Positions 33,827-42,128 of a DNA stretch of 42,128 bases are shown here, one piece after another. The stretch lies in contig CALAJK010000013.1 in assembly GCA_937922795.1 (NCBI GenBank), forward strand, positions 1 through 42,128, given 5' to 3'. Numbering within the stretch: position 1 is the first letter of the stretch; each line of letters opens with the position of its first letter. The DNA is from an uncultured Anaerolineae bacterium. GTDB lineage: Bacteria; Chloroflexota; Anaerolineae; Aggregatilineales; Phototrophicaceae. Position numbers and translations under genes: made by a program. Below the pieces are notes generated by a model. That model was not told the origin of the DNA. It saw only the letters and a list, made by a program, of their open reading frames with translations, and ran no database searches.

Positions 33827-35206
33827 ATGAAAACAACGTTACTTCTTCTCGTCGCGCTCGTTTTGCTGGCGGCGCTGCCCGCAGCCGCTCAGACTATCGA
33901 GCTGCCGCTCAACCTGCCGGAGACGATTGCTGAAGGTCGTCCGGTGGAAATCACCGTCTCCGCCTGCATCGGCGAAGATCAGCAGGAGCAGCGCAATGCC
34001 TTCGACGCGCAGCTCGCGCGCTTCAGCGCCGTCTACCCCAATGTGAGCGTGACCCGCACTCAGTACTGCTTCTCGCCGGAGTCGCTGGCAGCGCTGGTCG
34101 CTGGCGGCAACCTATCAACCGTCTTCGGCGTGCCGGCGACCGAGTATCGCCGCCTCATCGCTGATGGCACTGCTTTGAACCTAGCGCCGTATTTTGAAGC
34201 GTTTGGTCTTGAAGGCGTTTACAACCCTACGCTGATGGCGCTGCTGTCAGATGCCGAAGGCAACCCCTACGGTTTCCCTGAATTCTCCTATGCGCAGGGT
34301 ATCGGGTGGGATATCGCCGCCCTGACAGAAGCTGGTTTCGATGCCCCGCCGCAGACCTGGGCGGAGCTGGGTGAGATGGCCCCCAAACTGGCCGATCCGG
34401 CGACTGGCCGGGCTGCCTTTGCCATGTTCTTGCAGGGTGGAGCCGGCGGCTGGCATTTTACCAATCTGGCTTACGGTTTTGGCGCGACGGAACTCATTCG
34501 TGACAACGGCGACGGCACGTTCACGGCCGTCTACGGCGAAGGCCCGGCCGTCGAGGCGATGCAGTTCCTGAAAGATCTGCGCGCTCAGAACGCCCTACCG
34601 CTCGACTTGAGCAGCAACCCAACCTTTGAGGTCGTGGATGGCCGCGCGGTCATCTTCATGAGCCCAGCGGATGGCAGCATCGGCTGGCTGCGCGTGAACA
34701 TGCCGGACGTCGACCTGAAGAAATACGGGTATACGGCCGTCCCTGCCGCGCCCGACGGCAAGCGCTACACGCTCACCGGCGGCAGCGCACAGATGATCTT
34801 CAGCGGAGCCACGCCCGATCAGCAGGAAGCAGCCGTCATCTTCCAGGTCTGGCGCACGCTCAGCCCGGATGAGTTTGCGCCGTCGCGTGAGATTTTCCAG
34901 AATACGCAGGCGGGCGGCGGTACACCGGTTCTGCCTGTCTATGCTGGCGAGGTGCAGAAGGCGGTCGAGGCGTTTGATGCCCAGTTCATCACCATGCCGG
35001 TCGAGAACTATGCGGGCTTTTACGATGCGCTGAACGCCGGCGAGATCGTGCTCATCCCCGAACCACCCTTTGCCCAGGACTTCTACGTGGCGATCGCTGA
35101 GGTGATGACCTCCGTGCTCACGGATCCGAACGCGGATGTGGCTGCGCTCATGGCTGACAGCGCCGCTCGCTTCCAGAGCGGCATTCTCGACCAGGCCGCC
35201 AAGTAG
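33827..35206 (+). CDS. ABC sugar-binding protein (family 1 extracellular)
   Basis: A 459-residue exported binding protein. The signal peptide is MKTTLLLLVALVLLAALPAAA followed by Q, with a lipobox absent. The mature part starts with VEITVSACIGEDQQEQ and continues with the two-lobe fold (FSAVYPNVSV, YGFPEFSYAQGIGWDI, WAELGEMAPKLADP, AVIFMSPADGSIGWLR). ATG at 33827 is favoured by AGAGAGG eight bases upstream; an ATG at 33821 is too close. It is the first gene of the importer, and a strong hairpin separates it from the permeases. The ligand is unknown but should be the oligosaccharide handled by the two glycosidases downstream. Confidence 0.9.
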   Translation: MKTTLLLLVALVLLAALPAAAQTIELPLNLPETIAEGRPVEITVSACIGEDQQEQRNAFDAQLARFSAVYPNVSVTRTQYCFSPESLAALVAGGNLSTVFGVPATEYRRLIADGTALNLAPYFEAFGLEGVYNPTLMALLSDAEGNPYGFPEFSYAQGIGWDIAALTEAGFDAPPQTWAELGEMAPKLADPATGRAAFAMFLQGGAGGWHFTNLAYGFGATELIRDNGDGTFTAVYGEGPAVEAMQFLKDLRAQNALPLDLSSNPTFEVVDGRAVIFMSPADGSIGWLRVNMPDVDLKKYGYTAVPAAPDGKRYTLTGGSAQMIFSGATPDQQEAAVIFQVWRTLSPDEFAPSREIFQNTQAGGGTPVLPVYAGEVQKAVEAFDAQFITMPVENYAGFYDALNAGEIVLIPEPPFAQDFYVAIAEVMTSVLTDPNADVAALMADSAARFQSGILDQAAK

Positions 35207-35251
35207 GGCGTCTCGGCGCGGGTGTATCTTCTATAACATTATAACATGCAT

Positions 35252-35286
35252 TGGCGGGGGCGGCGCTGCCGGCGTCGTCCCCGCCA
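35252..35286 (+). terminator. 15-bp intercistronic hairpin between binding protein and permease genes
   Basis: Positions 35252-35266 pair with 35272-35286 over 15 bases (two G-U pairs) around loop TGCCG. There is no T-run, so it is less likely to be a full terminator than a stabiliser or partial stop. Either would yield more binding protein than permease. Confidence 0.6.
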
Positions 35287-35317
35287 GCCTGATTAGCTGG
35301 TCATTTAACGCCGGAAA

Positions 35318-36235
35318 ATGTTTATGGTTACAGATGTCCGGATGCCAGGCGGTCGTCGCCTCAGGGTCAACTGGTCGCAGCAGATCGTCGCCTACCTGTT
35401 CTTGCTGCCGGCGCTCGTCGTTTTCACGATCTTTGCCTGGTTTCCGATCATCAACAGTGTCTTCATGAGTTTCCAGAACGTCAACCTGGTGGACGCTGGC
35501 CGTTCAACCTGGGTTGGGTTCCGCAATTTTGAGCGCATGTTCGCCGACCCCACCTTCACCGCCTCCTGGATCAACAGCCTTGAATTCACAGTCCTCAGCA
35601 TCATCATCGGCTTCTTTGTGCCGGTGGTGGTGGCTATCCTGGTCAATGAGATGCGGTTGGCCAAAAGTTTCTTCCGGGTCGTCTACTTCTTGCCCAGCGT
35701 GATCCCACCGCTGATCGGCCTGTTGGTCTGGCGTTTGATCTACAGCCCCAACCCGGGCGGTCTGCTCAACAGCTTGGTCACGGCTTTAGGCGGTGCGCCG
35801 CAGCAGTGGCTGCAAAACCCGGCGCTGGTCAAGCCTTCGATCTTGATCATCATGACGTGGGGCGGTTTCGGCGGCACGATGCTGATCTACTTGGCCACCC
35901 TCCAAGATTTGCCGGTTGAGCTGTACGAGGCGGCAGAAATCGATGGCGCTTCCATCTGGCAGCGGGCGCGGCATATCATCCTGCCTTATCTGCGCCCGAC
36001 CATGCTGGTGCTGCTGATCGTGCAGGTGCTGGGACTAGTGCAGATTTTCATCGAGCCGCTGGTGCTCACCCAGGGCGGCCCTGGTCAAGCCACGATGACG
36101 CCGGTGTTCACACTGTACCGTAAGGGGTTCCTCAACGGCGATTACGGTCTGGCGGCGGCCTGGAGTGTGCTGCTGATGATCGTTTTAGGCATCATCTCGC
36201 TGGTCTATCTGCGCATGTCGCGCATCACCGAGTAA
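35318..36235 (+). CDS. ABC sugar permease (MalF/UgpA-type)
   Basis: A 305-residue membrane permease with six helices. They begin IVAYLFLLPALVVFTIFAWF and end SVLLMIVLGIISLVYLR. The EAA loop that docks the ATPase is EAAEIDGASIWQRARHIILPYLRP (about residues 207-230). An N-terminal cytoplasmic tail of about 20 residues precedes TM1. ATGs at 35318, 35324 and 35339 are all possible starts, and no good Shine-Dalgarno decides between them. It is paired with the MalG-type gene 13 bases downstream. Confidence 0.93.
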   Translation: MFMVTDVRMPGGRRLRVNWSQQIVAYLFLLPALVVFTIFAWFPIINSVFMSFQNVNLVDAGRSTWVGFRNFERMFADPTFTASWINSLEFTVLSIIIGFFVPVVVAILVNEMRLAKSFFRVVYFLPSVIPPLIGLLVWRLIYSPNPGGLLNSLVTALGGAPQQWLQNPALVKPSILIIMTWGGFGGTMLIYLATLQDLPVELYEAAEIDGASIWQRARHIILPYLRPTMLVLLIVQVLGLVQIFIEPLVLTQGGPGQATMTPVFTLYRKGFLNGDYGLAAAWSVLLMIVLGIISLVYLRMSRITE

Positions 36236-36248
36236 GTGGAGGTATCTC

Positions 36249-37130
36249 ATGCTCAGTGACTCCGCGTGGTCGCGCGCTGCCATCTCCAATCTCGAACTAC
36301 GCTCGCTCAAAGGCCAGCTGATCTATCTAGGAATGCTGGCCATCTTAGTGCTGCTCTCAATCGTGGTGATCGTGCCGTTCGTTTACGCCTTCACCAGTGG
36401 GCTGAAAACAGGTCGCGAGATCTTCAGCCCGAACTTCAATCTGCTGCCCGCGCAGGCTAACTGGGACAATTACGTTCAGGCATGGAATTACTTTCAACTG
36501 CCGCGCCTGTTCTTCAACACAGCGGTGATGGTCACTGGCGGGCTGATCGCTCAGATTGGCGTTTCGATGCTGGCAGCCTACAGCTTGTCGCGCCTGAAAC
36601 CGCTCGGCGGACGCTTGATCATGCTCGCCTTTTTGGTGACCCTGATGATCCCAGGCATCGCTTATATCATCCCATTGTATGTGACAGCCGCCCGGCTCGG
36701 CCTGCTCGGCAGCTATTGGGGACTGTGGCTGTCTTACGGCGTCAATGCCTTCATGATCTTCATCCTGAAAAACTTCTTCGACGGGTTGCCTTCAGAGCTG
36801 TTCGACGCAGCTAAAGTGGACGGCGCCAACGCAGTGCAGGTATTCGTCTATATTGCGCTGCCGCTCACCCGCTCGATGCTGATTGTGCTGGCTATCTTGA
36901 CCTTCGTCAATCTATGGAAAGACTTTCTGTGGCCATATTTGGTGCTGCTGCGATCGCCTGAGTTGCAGCCCATCAGCGTATTTCTCTACACCATGGAACA
37001 GCGATCGACGACGCCGGTCAACATTCAGATGGCCGGCTACTTCATGGCGATGCTGCCGCCGCTGTTGATCGCCATCATCTTGCAGCGGTATATGCAGCGC
37101 GGCCTGTCGCTGGGCGCTGTCAAAGGGTGA
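36249..37130 (+). CDS. ABC sugar permease (MalG/UgpE-type)
   Basis: A 293-residue permease with six helices, beginning IYLGMLAILVLLSIVVIVPFVYAF. The typical periplasmic loop VMVTGGLIAQIG follows, and the EAA-like loop LPSELFDAAKVDGANAVQVFVYIALPL docks the ATPase. GGAGG lies immediately upstream of the ATG (spacing about six). Together with the MalF-type protein it forms the channel. The ATPase is not encoded in the locus and must be shared from elsewhere, as with MsmK-type ATPases. Confidence 0.93.
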   Translation: MLSDSAWSRAAISNLELRSLKGQLIYLGMLAILVLLSIVVIVPFVYAFTSGLKTGREIFSPNFNLLPAQANWDNYVQAWNYFQLPRLFFNTAVMVTGGLIAQIGVSMLAAYSLSRLKPLGGRLIMLAFLVTLMIPGIAYIIPLYVTAARLGLLGSYWGLWLSYGVNAFMIFILKNFFDGLPSELFDAAKVDGANAVQVFVYIALPLTRSMLIVLAILTFVNLWKDFLWPYLVLLRSPELQPISVFLYTMEQRSTTPVNIQMAGYFMAMLPPLLIAIILQRYMQRGLSLGAVKG

Positions 37131-37137
37131 ATCACGA

Positions 37138-39663
37138 ATGCCACCTCATCAGCCCATCGTCCATTTGATTTGCAATGCGCACATTGATCCGGTGTGGATG
37201 TGGGGATGGGAGGAGGGTCTGCGCGAGGCGATATCCACCTTCCGCAGCGCTGCTGACCTGCTTGATGAATTCCCAGAATTCATCTTCAACCACAATGAAA
37301 GCCTGCTGTATGAATGGGTAGAACAGTATGACGCGCCCTTGTTCGAGCGCATCCGCCAGCATGTGCGACAGGGTCGTTGGAATATCAGCGGGGGATGGTA
37401 TCTTCAGCCAGACTGCAATCTGCCGGGCGGCGAGACCTTAGTGCGCGTCATCCTCGAAGGACGGCGCTACTTCGCCGAGAAGTTCGGCGTCCGGCCGCCC
37501 GTCGCCTATAACTTCGACTCTTTCGGCCATCCCTCCAGCCTGCCGCAGATTCTGGCCGGCAGCGGTTTTGAGATGTACATACACTGCCGGCCGGTAGCGT
37601 CACAGTTAGCGCTACCCGGCCCGTTCTACCGCTGGCGCGGCGCTGACGGCAGCGAGGTGCTGGCAGTACGCCCAGACACCGGTTGGTACTGCACGCCGCA
37701 GCCGGGCCAGGCGCAGCAGCAGGCGCGCCGGGGCGTCGAAATCGCCCGCGCCACGGGCATGGATACGCTGGTCACCTGGGGTTTGGGCGATCACGGCGGG
37801 GGGGCGACGCGTGAGGACTTGCTGCTGTTCCGGGAACTGATCGCCGAGCATGCGGGAAGCGGCGTCGAGATACAGCACAGCACGCCGGAGGCCTTTCTCG
37901 ACCGCATTCGTCCGTATCGTCACAAACTCCCTGTCTATCGCGGTGAACTCCAGCGCACGCTCGCCGGAACCTATACTTCTGTGGCCCCGATCAAGCGCAA
38001 GATGCGACAGACCGAGGCGCTGCTGACGGCGGCTGAGCGCTGGTCGGCGCTGGCCTGGTGGCGCTTTGGCCGGGCGTATCCCGCTGCTGAGCTGCGAGAA
38101 GCGTGGAAGCGGGCGATGTTCAACACCTTCCACGATGTCCTCTGTGGTTCTTTGATCGAATCGGCCATTGCGGGCGTCGAAGATATGTTCGGCTATGCCA
38201 ACGATGTGGCGCGGCGCATCATCGTGCGCGCTCAGTACGCACTGCTGCCGGCTATCGAACCCCAGCCCAACACCATCCCCATCTATGTGTTTAATCCGCA
38301 TTCAACCGCGGTTCAGGCGCCGGTCGGCATCAACTTCCTCAGCGCCTACGCGCCGCCGCCGCAGCCGCGTCCGTTCACGCTGTATGACGACGCCGGCCGA
38401 GTAGTCCCCAGCCAGACGGAGGGCGGCGAGTCCGTCGTGATCAGCGAAGGAACCTGGCAGCCCTTCTGCGGTTTCATCGCCAATGTACCGCCCCTCAGCG
38501 TCCGCCGATACGAAGTTCGCTACAAGCGTCCGCCCCAGCTTCGGCAGCGGCTCATCATCACCGAAGATGAGACGGGCATCAGCGTCGAAACGTCTCGCTG
38601 GTTTGCCCGGTTTGACCGCGCTCAGGCTGCGCTAGTCGAGTTAGTCGAAAAGCGTAGCGGGCGATCGCTGCTCAAGGGAGCGCTGCGCTTCGTCGCCATG
38701 CATGACCATGCCCACGCCTGGGGCGGGGAGAACAACTGGATCTTCAATCGTCCGTACGCGCCGCTGACGGCGCTGTCGCCGCAAGAGGTCGGCGCGTTCG
38801 CGGGCATGGAAGGACATGATGGACCCGCGCTGCGGGTGATCGCGCGCGGGCCGGTGTGGGTAACCGTCGAGTGCCTCACGGGCTGGCAGCACACACGCGC
38901 CAGCATCCGCCACACTTTCTACGCCGACCTGCCCTACATCGACTTGGAGACGCAGTTGTACATGCAGGCGCGGCGCAAGATGCTCAAACTACAAGCGCCG
39001 TTTGATTTGTCCAACGTGCGCGCCGTCTGCGAAGTCCCCTACGGCGCGGTCGAGCGCCCCGCCGACGCGACCGAATACCCCTACACGCGTTGGGTGCGGC
39101 TGGAGACGGAGACGATCACGGTCGGCGTTGCCAACAATGGACAGAACGGATTCGACGTTTCGGCTGACGGCCTGCTCAATTTGAGCGTTTCGCGCGGCGG
39201 CACGCACTGCTCCTGGAGCGAGACGGATGTGCCCACCGACAAAAGCTATACCTTCATGGATCAGGAACGAGTTGACACACGTTTTCGCCTGGTGGCGGGC
39301 GCCAACCGCCGGGCCACCGCTCAAGCGCTGACGCTGGCAGCCGCAGAACTCAACCAGCCGCTGGAGCGCTTTTTCGTGTACCGGCCAGCCACACTGCCGG
39401 AAAAAGCAGCCGAACATCCTGTAACCGGCCTGAGCGTCACGCCGGCGCATGTGCTGCTCACGGCGCTCAAACGAGCGGAAACACAGGAGGCGCTCATCGT
39501 GCGCCTGCAGGAGACCAGCGGCCGGGCGACGCGTGCCTGCGTCACGCTGGAAGCTGCGCCGCCGCTCGAAGTTCAGTTCAAACCATTCCAGATCAGGACA
39601 TTTAAGATTGAACGTGGCGGCGTCTGGACAGAAGTCAACCTGATCGAGGAAGAACTCACGTAG
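37138..39663 (+). CDS. GH38 alpha-mannosidase
   Basis: An 841-residue cytoplasmic glycosidase. The N-terminal catalytic domain has the zinc-site start CNAHIDPVWMWGW (H15, D17), the nucleophile D127 in NFDSFGHPSSLPQ, LVTWGLGDHGGG, and the helical FHDVLCGSLIESA that supplies another zinc ligand. The remainder is the beta-rich C-terminal domain (RNA-binding-like fold absent, galactose-mutarotase-like part present). The gene starts seven bases after the permease, and absence of a signal peptide implies intracellular hydrolysis after import. It removes alpha-mannosyl residues from imported oligosaccharides. Confidence 0.93.
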   Translation: MPPHQPIVHLICNAHIDPVWMWGWEEGLREAISTFRSAADLLDEFPEFIFNHNESLLYEWVEQYDAPLFERIRQHVRQGRWNISGGWYLQPDCNLPGGETLVRVILEGRRYFAEKFGVRPPVAYNFDSFGHPSSLPQILAGSGFEMYIHCRPVASQLALPGPFYRWRGADGSEVLAVRPDTGWYCTPQPGQAQQQARRGVEIARATGMDTLVTWGLGDHGGGATREDLLLFRELIAEHAGSGVEIQHSTPEAFLDRIRPYRHKLPVYRGELQRTLAGTYTSVAPIKRKMRQTEALLTAAERWSALAWWRFGRAYPAAELREAWKRAMFNTFHDVLCGSLIESAIAGVEDMFGYANDVARRIIVRAQYALLPAIEPQPNTIPIYVFNPHSTAVQAPVGINFLSAYAPPPQPRPFTLYDDAGRVVPSQTEGGESVVISEGTWQPFCGFIANVPPLSVRRYEVRYKRPPQLRQRLIITEDETGISVETSRWFARFDRAQAALVELVEKRSGRSLLKGALRFVAMHDHAHAWGGENNWIFNRPYAPLTALSPQEVGAFAGMEGHDGPALRVIARGPVWVTVECLTGWQHTRASIRHTFYADLPYIDLETQLYMQARRKMLKLQAPFDLSNVRAVCEVPYGAVERPADATEYPYTRWVRLETETITVGVANNGQNGFDVSADGLLNLSVSRGGTHCSWSETDVPTDKSYTFMDQERVDTRFRLVAGANRRATAQALTLAAAELNQPLERFFVYRPATLPEKAAEHPVTGLSVTPAHVLLTALKRAETQEALIVRLQETSGRATRACVTLEAAPPLEVQFKPFQIRTFKIERGGVWTEVNLIEEELT

Positions 39664-39730
39664 AAAACAAGAGGACAGTCTGCACGATGTACGCTTTCGA
39701 CCAAGCCGCCAGCGATAACCGCCTATCCTT

Positions 39731-41884
39731 ATGATTGATACGACAGCCGCTCTTGTCAAACTTCCTCCTGAAGTGCGGGATTGGACGCGGCCGATGTCAG
39801 AGCGCGTAGACGCTCTCATCGCCGCTTTGACTTTGCAGGAAAAGATCAGCCAACTGCTGCACGAAGCGCCAGCGATTGAGCGGCTGGGCATTCCGCCCTA
39901 CAACTGGTGGAATGAGTGCTCGCATGGCGTCGCGCGCGCCGGCCGGGCGACAGTGTTCCCGCACGCTATTGCCCAGGCGGCCACTTTTGACCTCGACCTC
40001 ATCCGTCGGATCGGCGCGGCGGTCAGCGATGAAGCGCGCGCTAAGCACCATCAGGCCGTGCGCGAGGGCAATTTCCAAGCGTACTATGGACTCACGTTCT
40101 GGACGCCGAACATCAACATCGTCCGCGACCCGCGCTGGGGTCGCGGACAGGAGACCTACGGCGAAGACCCGTATCTGACCGGGCGCATGGCGGTGGCCTA
40201 CATCCAAGCGCTGCAAGGCGATCACCCAACGTATTACAAGGTGGCGGCTTGCGCTAAACACTTCGCCGCTCACAGCGGTCCAGAAAGCAAACGCCATGAG
40301 TTTGATACGCGCGTGAATGCCCATGATCTGTGGGACACCTATCTGCCGGCTTTTGAAGCGAGTGTGCGCGAAGCCCAGGTCGATGCTGTGATGGGGGCCT
40401 ACTCGCGCCTGAACGGCGAACCCTGCTGCGCCAGCCGCTGGCTGCTGCAAGACATTCTGCGCGGCCAGTGGGGTTTTGAAGGACATGTGGTCTCAGACTG
40501 CGGCGCTATTGAGGACATTTACCAGGGGCATCGTTTGGTCGATACGGCGGCTGAGGCCGCCGCCTTGGCGATCAACAACGGCTGCGATCTCTGCTGCGGC
40601 TGTGCCTATGAAGCGTTGACCGATGCGGTTGCGCTGGAATGGGTGAGCGAAGCCGTCATCGACCAGGCGCTGCGGCGCGTCCTGCTGACGCGCTTCCGAC
40701 TGGGCATGTTTGACCCACCTGAACAGGTTCCATACACCCTTATCGCACCAGAATTAATTGAGTGTCCGGCTCATGACGCGCTGGCAACCGAAGCAGCCTG
40801 TGCGGCAATGGTTCTGCTCAAGAACGATGGTCTGCTGCCGCTGCACCCCGGTATTGGCGCTATTGCGGTCATCGGGCCGAACGCTGCCAGCGCTGAAGTG
40901 ATGCTCGGCAATTACTACGGCGCCCCTTCTCATCCTGTGACGGTCCTTGAAGGCATTCGCCGGGCGGTCTCGCCCCAGACAAGAGTGGATTATACGCCAG
41001 GCTGTGGGATTGTGGATGACGATGAAAGTGGATTTGCCGAAGCGGTGCAGTTGGCGCAATCCGCCGACGTTGTGATCTTCGTGGGCGGACTGTCGCAGAT
41101 CTTAGAAGGCGAAGATATGCAGGACGAGGGCGTGCCGCCAGGCACGGTCAGCCGGGGCGACCGCGTCACCCTTGACCTGCCGCCGGTGCAGCAGCGCCTG
41201 CTTCACGCCCTGCATGCCCAGGCAGTGCCCATCGTGCTGGTGATTCTGAGCGGCAGCGCTGTCAGCCTGGTGTGGGAGGACGCGCATCTGTCGGCCATTC
41301 TGCAGGCGTGGTATCCCGGCCAGAATGGCGGCCTCGCCGTCGCGCGCATTCTATTCGGCGACTACAATCCGGCAGGCCGACTTCCTATCACGGTGTATCG
41401 ATCAGTCGAAGACCTGCCGCCATTCGAAGATTACGACATGCGGGGCCGCACCTATCGCTACTGCCCAAAGCCGCCGCTGTATGCTTTCGGCCATGGTCTG
41501 AGCTACAGCCGCTTCATGTACAGCAACTTGCACCTCAGCAGCGAACGCCTGACGATGACCGAACCGGTAACCGCGACCGTGACCGTGACCAATATAGGGC
41601 CGTATGCCGGCGACGAAGTGGCGCAGCTCTACATCAGCGGGCCGCGCGCGGCTGAGCACTATCCTATCCGCACGCTGCGCGGTTTCCAGCGGCTGCACCT
41701 GAAGCCGGGCGAAACCCAAACCCTGTCGTTCACGCTCACGCCGATCGACTTCAGCCGCGTGAATGACGCGGGCCAGCGCGTGTTGGATGCCGGTCGATAC
41801 GCCATCGCCGTGGGCGGCTGCCAACCTGGCTTTGAGCCATATCCGGGTGCATCTGTCAGCTGCACGATCGACTACCAGGCATAA
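39731..41884 (+). CDS. GH3 glycosidase (beta-xylosidase/beta-glucosidase-like)
   Basis: A 717-residue cytoplasmic enzyme. The N-terminal TIM barrel has YNWWNECSHGVARAG, PNINIVRDPRWGRGQETYGE and the catalytic nucleophile D256 in GHVVSDCGAIEDIY. The alpha/beta sandwich (about residues 370-580) has the acid/base region LSQILEGEDMQDEG. A fibronectin III-like C-terminus (VTNIGPYAGDEVAQLYIS) completes it. The WNE and RDPRWGRGQE motifs resemble the xylosidase-type branch of GH3 more than classic beta-glucosidases. It is the last gene of the sugar operon, 67 bases after the mannosidase. Confidence 0.9.
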   Translation: MIDTTAALVKLPPEVRDWTRPMSERVDALIAALTLQEKISQLLHEAPAIERLGIPPYNWWNECSHGVARAGRATVFPHAIAQAATFDLDLIRRIGAAVSDEARAKHHQAVREGNFQAYYGLTFWTPNINIVRDPRWGRGQETYGEDPYLTGRMAVAYIQALQGDHPTYYKVAACAKHFAAHSGPESKRHEFDTRVNAHDLWDTYLPAFEASVREAQVDAVMGAYSRLNGEPCCASRWLLQDILRGQWGFEGHVVSDCGAIEDIYQGHRLVDTAAEAAALAINNGCDLCCGCAYEALTDAVALEWVSEAVIDQALRRVLLTRFRLGMFDPPEQVPYTLIAPELIECPAHDALATEAACAAMVLLKNDGLLPLHPGIGAIAVIGPNAASAEVMLGNYYGAPSHPVTVLEGIRRAVSPQTRVDYTPGCGIVDDDESGFAEAVQLAQSADVVIFVGGLSQILEGEDMQDEGVPPGTVSRGDRVTLDLPPVQQRLLHALHAQAVPIVLVILSGSAVSLVWEDAHLSAILQAWYPGQNGGLAVARILFGDYNPAGRLPITVYRSVEDLPPFEDYDMRGRTYRYCPKPPLYAFGHGLSYSRFMYSNLHLSSERLTMTEPVTATVTVTNIGPYAGDEVAQLYISGPRAAEHYPIRTLRGFQRLHLKPGETQTLSFTLTPIDFSRVNDAGQRVLDAGRYAIAVGGCQPGFEPYPGASVSCTIDYQA

Positions 41885-41943
41885 AGCCGCTGATCGGCAG
41901 GAAGACAGCTCGGGTAGTTGGTAAAGTGTTGTTTAGTAAACGG

Positions 41944-41962
41944 TTGTGTTGTGTTGTGTTGT
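41944..41962. repeat. TTGTG pentanucleotide tandem repeat
   Basis: Almost four copies of TTGTG in a row, ending right where the truncated IS3 OrfB reading begins. It may mark the junction at which the element was cut. Confidence 0.7.
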
Positions 41963-41963
41963 C

Positions 41964-42128
41964 AGGTACCCAATTTCCGTCAGTGATACCGCTTCCCCCT
42001 GGCAAAACGGCTTTATCGAATCCTTCTTCGGACGTTTCAAGCAGGAGCTAGGGGACATCAACCGGTTTGAGACGCCGGGCGAGATGCTGGCGGCGATTTA
42101 CCAGCACATCCACTACTACAATCACCGC
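41964..42128 (+). pseudogene. 5'-truncated IS3-family OrfB (window edge)
   Basis: The frame reads RYPISVSDTASPWQNGFIES, then FFGRFKQELGDINRFETPGE and HYYNHR at the window edge. This is the last catalytic block of IS3-type transposases: S-x-x-x-P-x-x-N-G-x-x-E, with E the third catalytic residue, then F-x-x-x-K-x-E. Upstream of 41964 the frame turns into the tandem repeat with no homology, so the front of OrfB, including the two catalytic Asp, is missing. The 3' end lies outside the window. Confidence 0.85.

Overview
The window looks like a chromosomal segment of a Gram-negative-type (lipoprotein- and Tat-exporting) bacterium with moderately high GC. The gene mix suggests Chloroflexota, probably Anaerolineae-like: several NarX-type kinases with GAF domains, a VWA-FHA protein, a Cys-ligated molybdopterin oxidoreductase with a ten-helix NrfD subunit, a GH172/GH38/GH3 sugar locus, and the radical-SAM AmrS with an adenosine-specific-kinase homologue. 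That assignment is inference from gene content only. Both ends carry decayed transposase genes.

Positions 1-2200 hold an IS4-type transposase remnant, a DUF3592-like membrane protein and an IS3 OrfA remnant. Positions 2254-12540 form one respiratory module. On the + strand are a PhnD-like binding lipoprotein, a NarX-type histidine kinase, a NarL-type response regulator and a membrane-anchored monohaem cytochrome c. Converging on them from the - strand is a four-gene operon: a 4x[4Fe-4S] subunit, a Tat-exported molybdopterin subunit, a TorD-like chaperone and an NrfD-type quinol subunit. The arrangement resembles tetrathionate reductase (TtrABC) with its TtrSR regulator, but the sensor is split into two proteins. 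The operon promoter (perfect TATAAT) has a palindrome centred near -43, where a NarL-type activator would be expected to bind.

Positions 12700-18340 hold an orphan MacB/LolD-type ATPase, a VWA-FHA protein, a phosphoribosyltransferase, a frameshifted ionotropic-glutamate-receptor-like channel, a small DUF4177-like protein, an NAGPA-type lipoprotein, and a tRNA-Val(CAC) with a clear promoter and terminator. Positions 18440-26434 hold an orphan NarX-type kinase, a methyltransferase, a class V aminotransferase, aspartokinase with a structured, terminator-bearing leader, a TPR membrane protein, a hypothetical protein and a secreted two-PDZ protein. Positions 26540-28756 hold an OmpR/BaeS-type two-component system. 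It is divergent from the PDZ gene, and 10-11-bp phased direct repeats lie between them.

Positions 28829-31501 hold an adenosine-specific-kinase homologue, AmrS and a second PflA-like radical SAM protein. Positions 31561-41884 form a carbohydrate locus: GH172, an AraC regulator, an ABC importer (binding protein and two permeases, no ATPase), a GH38 alpha-mannosidase and a GH3 glycosidase. The window ends in the catalytic C-terminal part of an IS3-type OrfB, entered through a short TTGTG tandem repeat.
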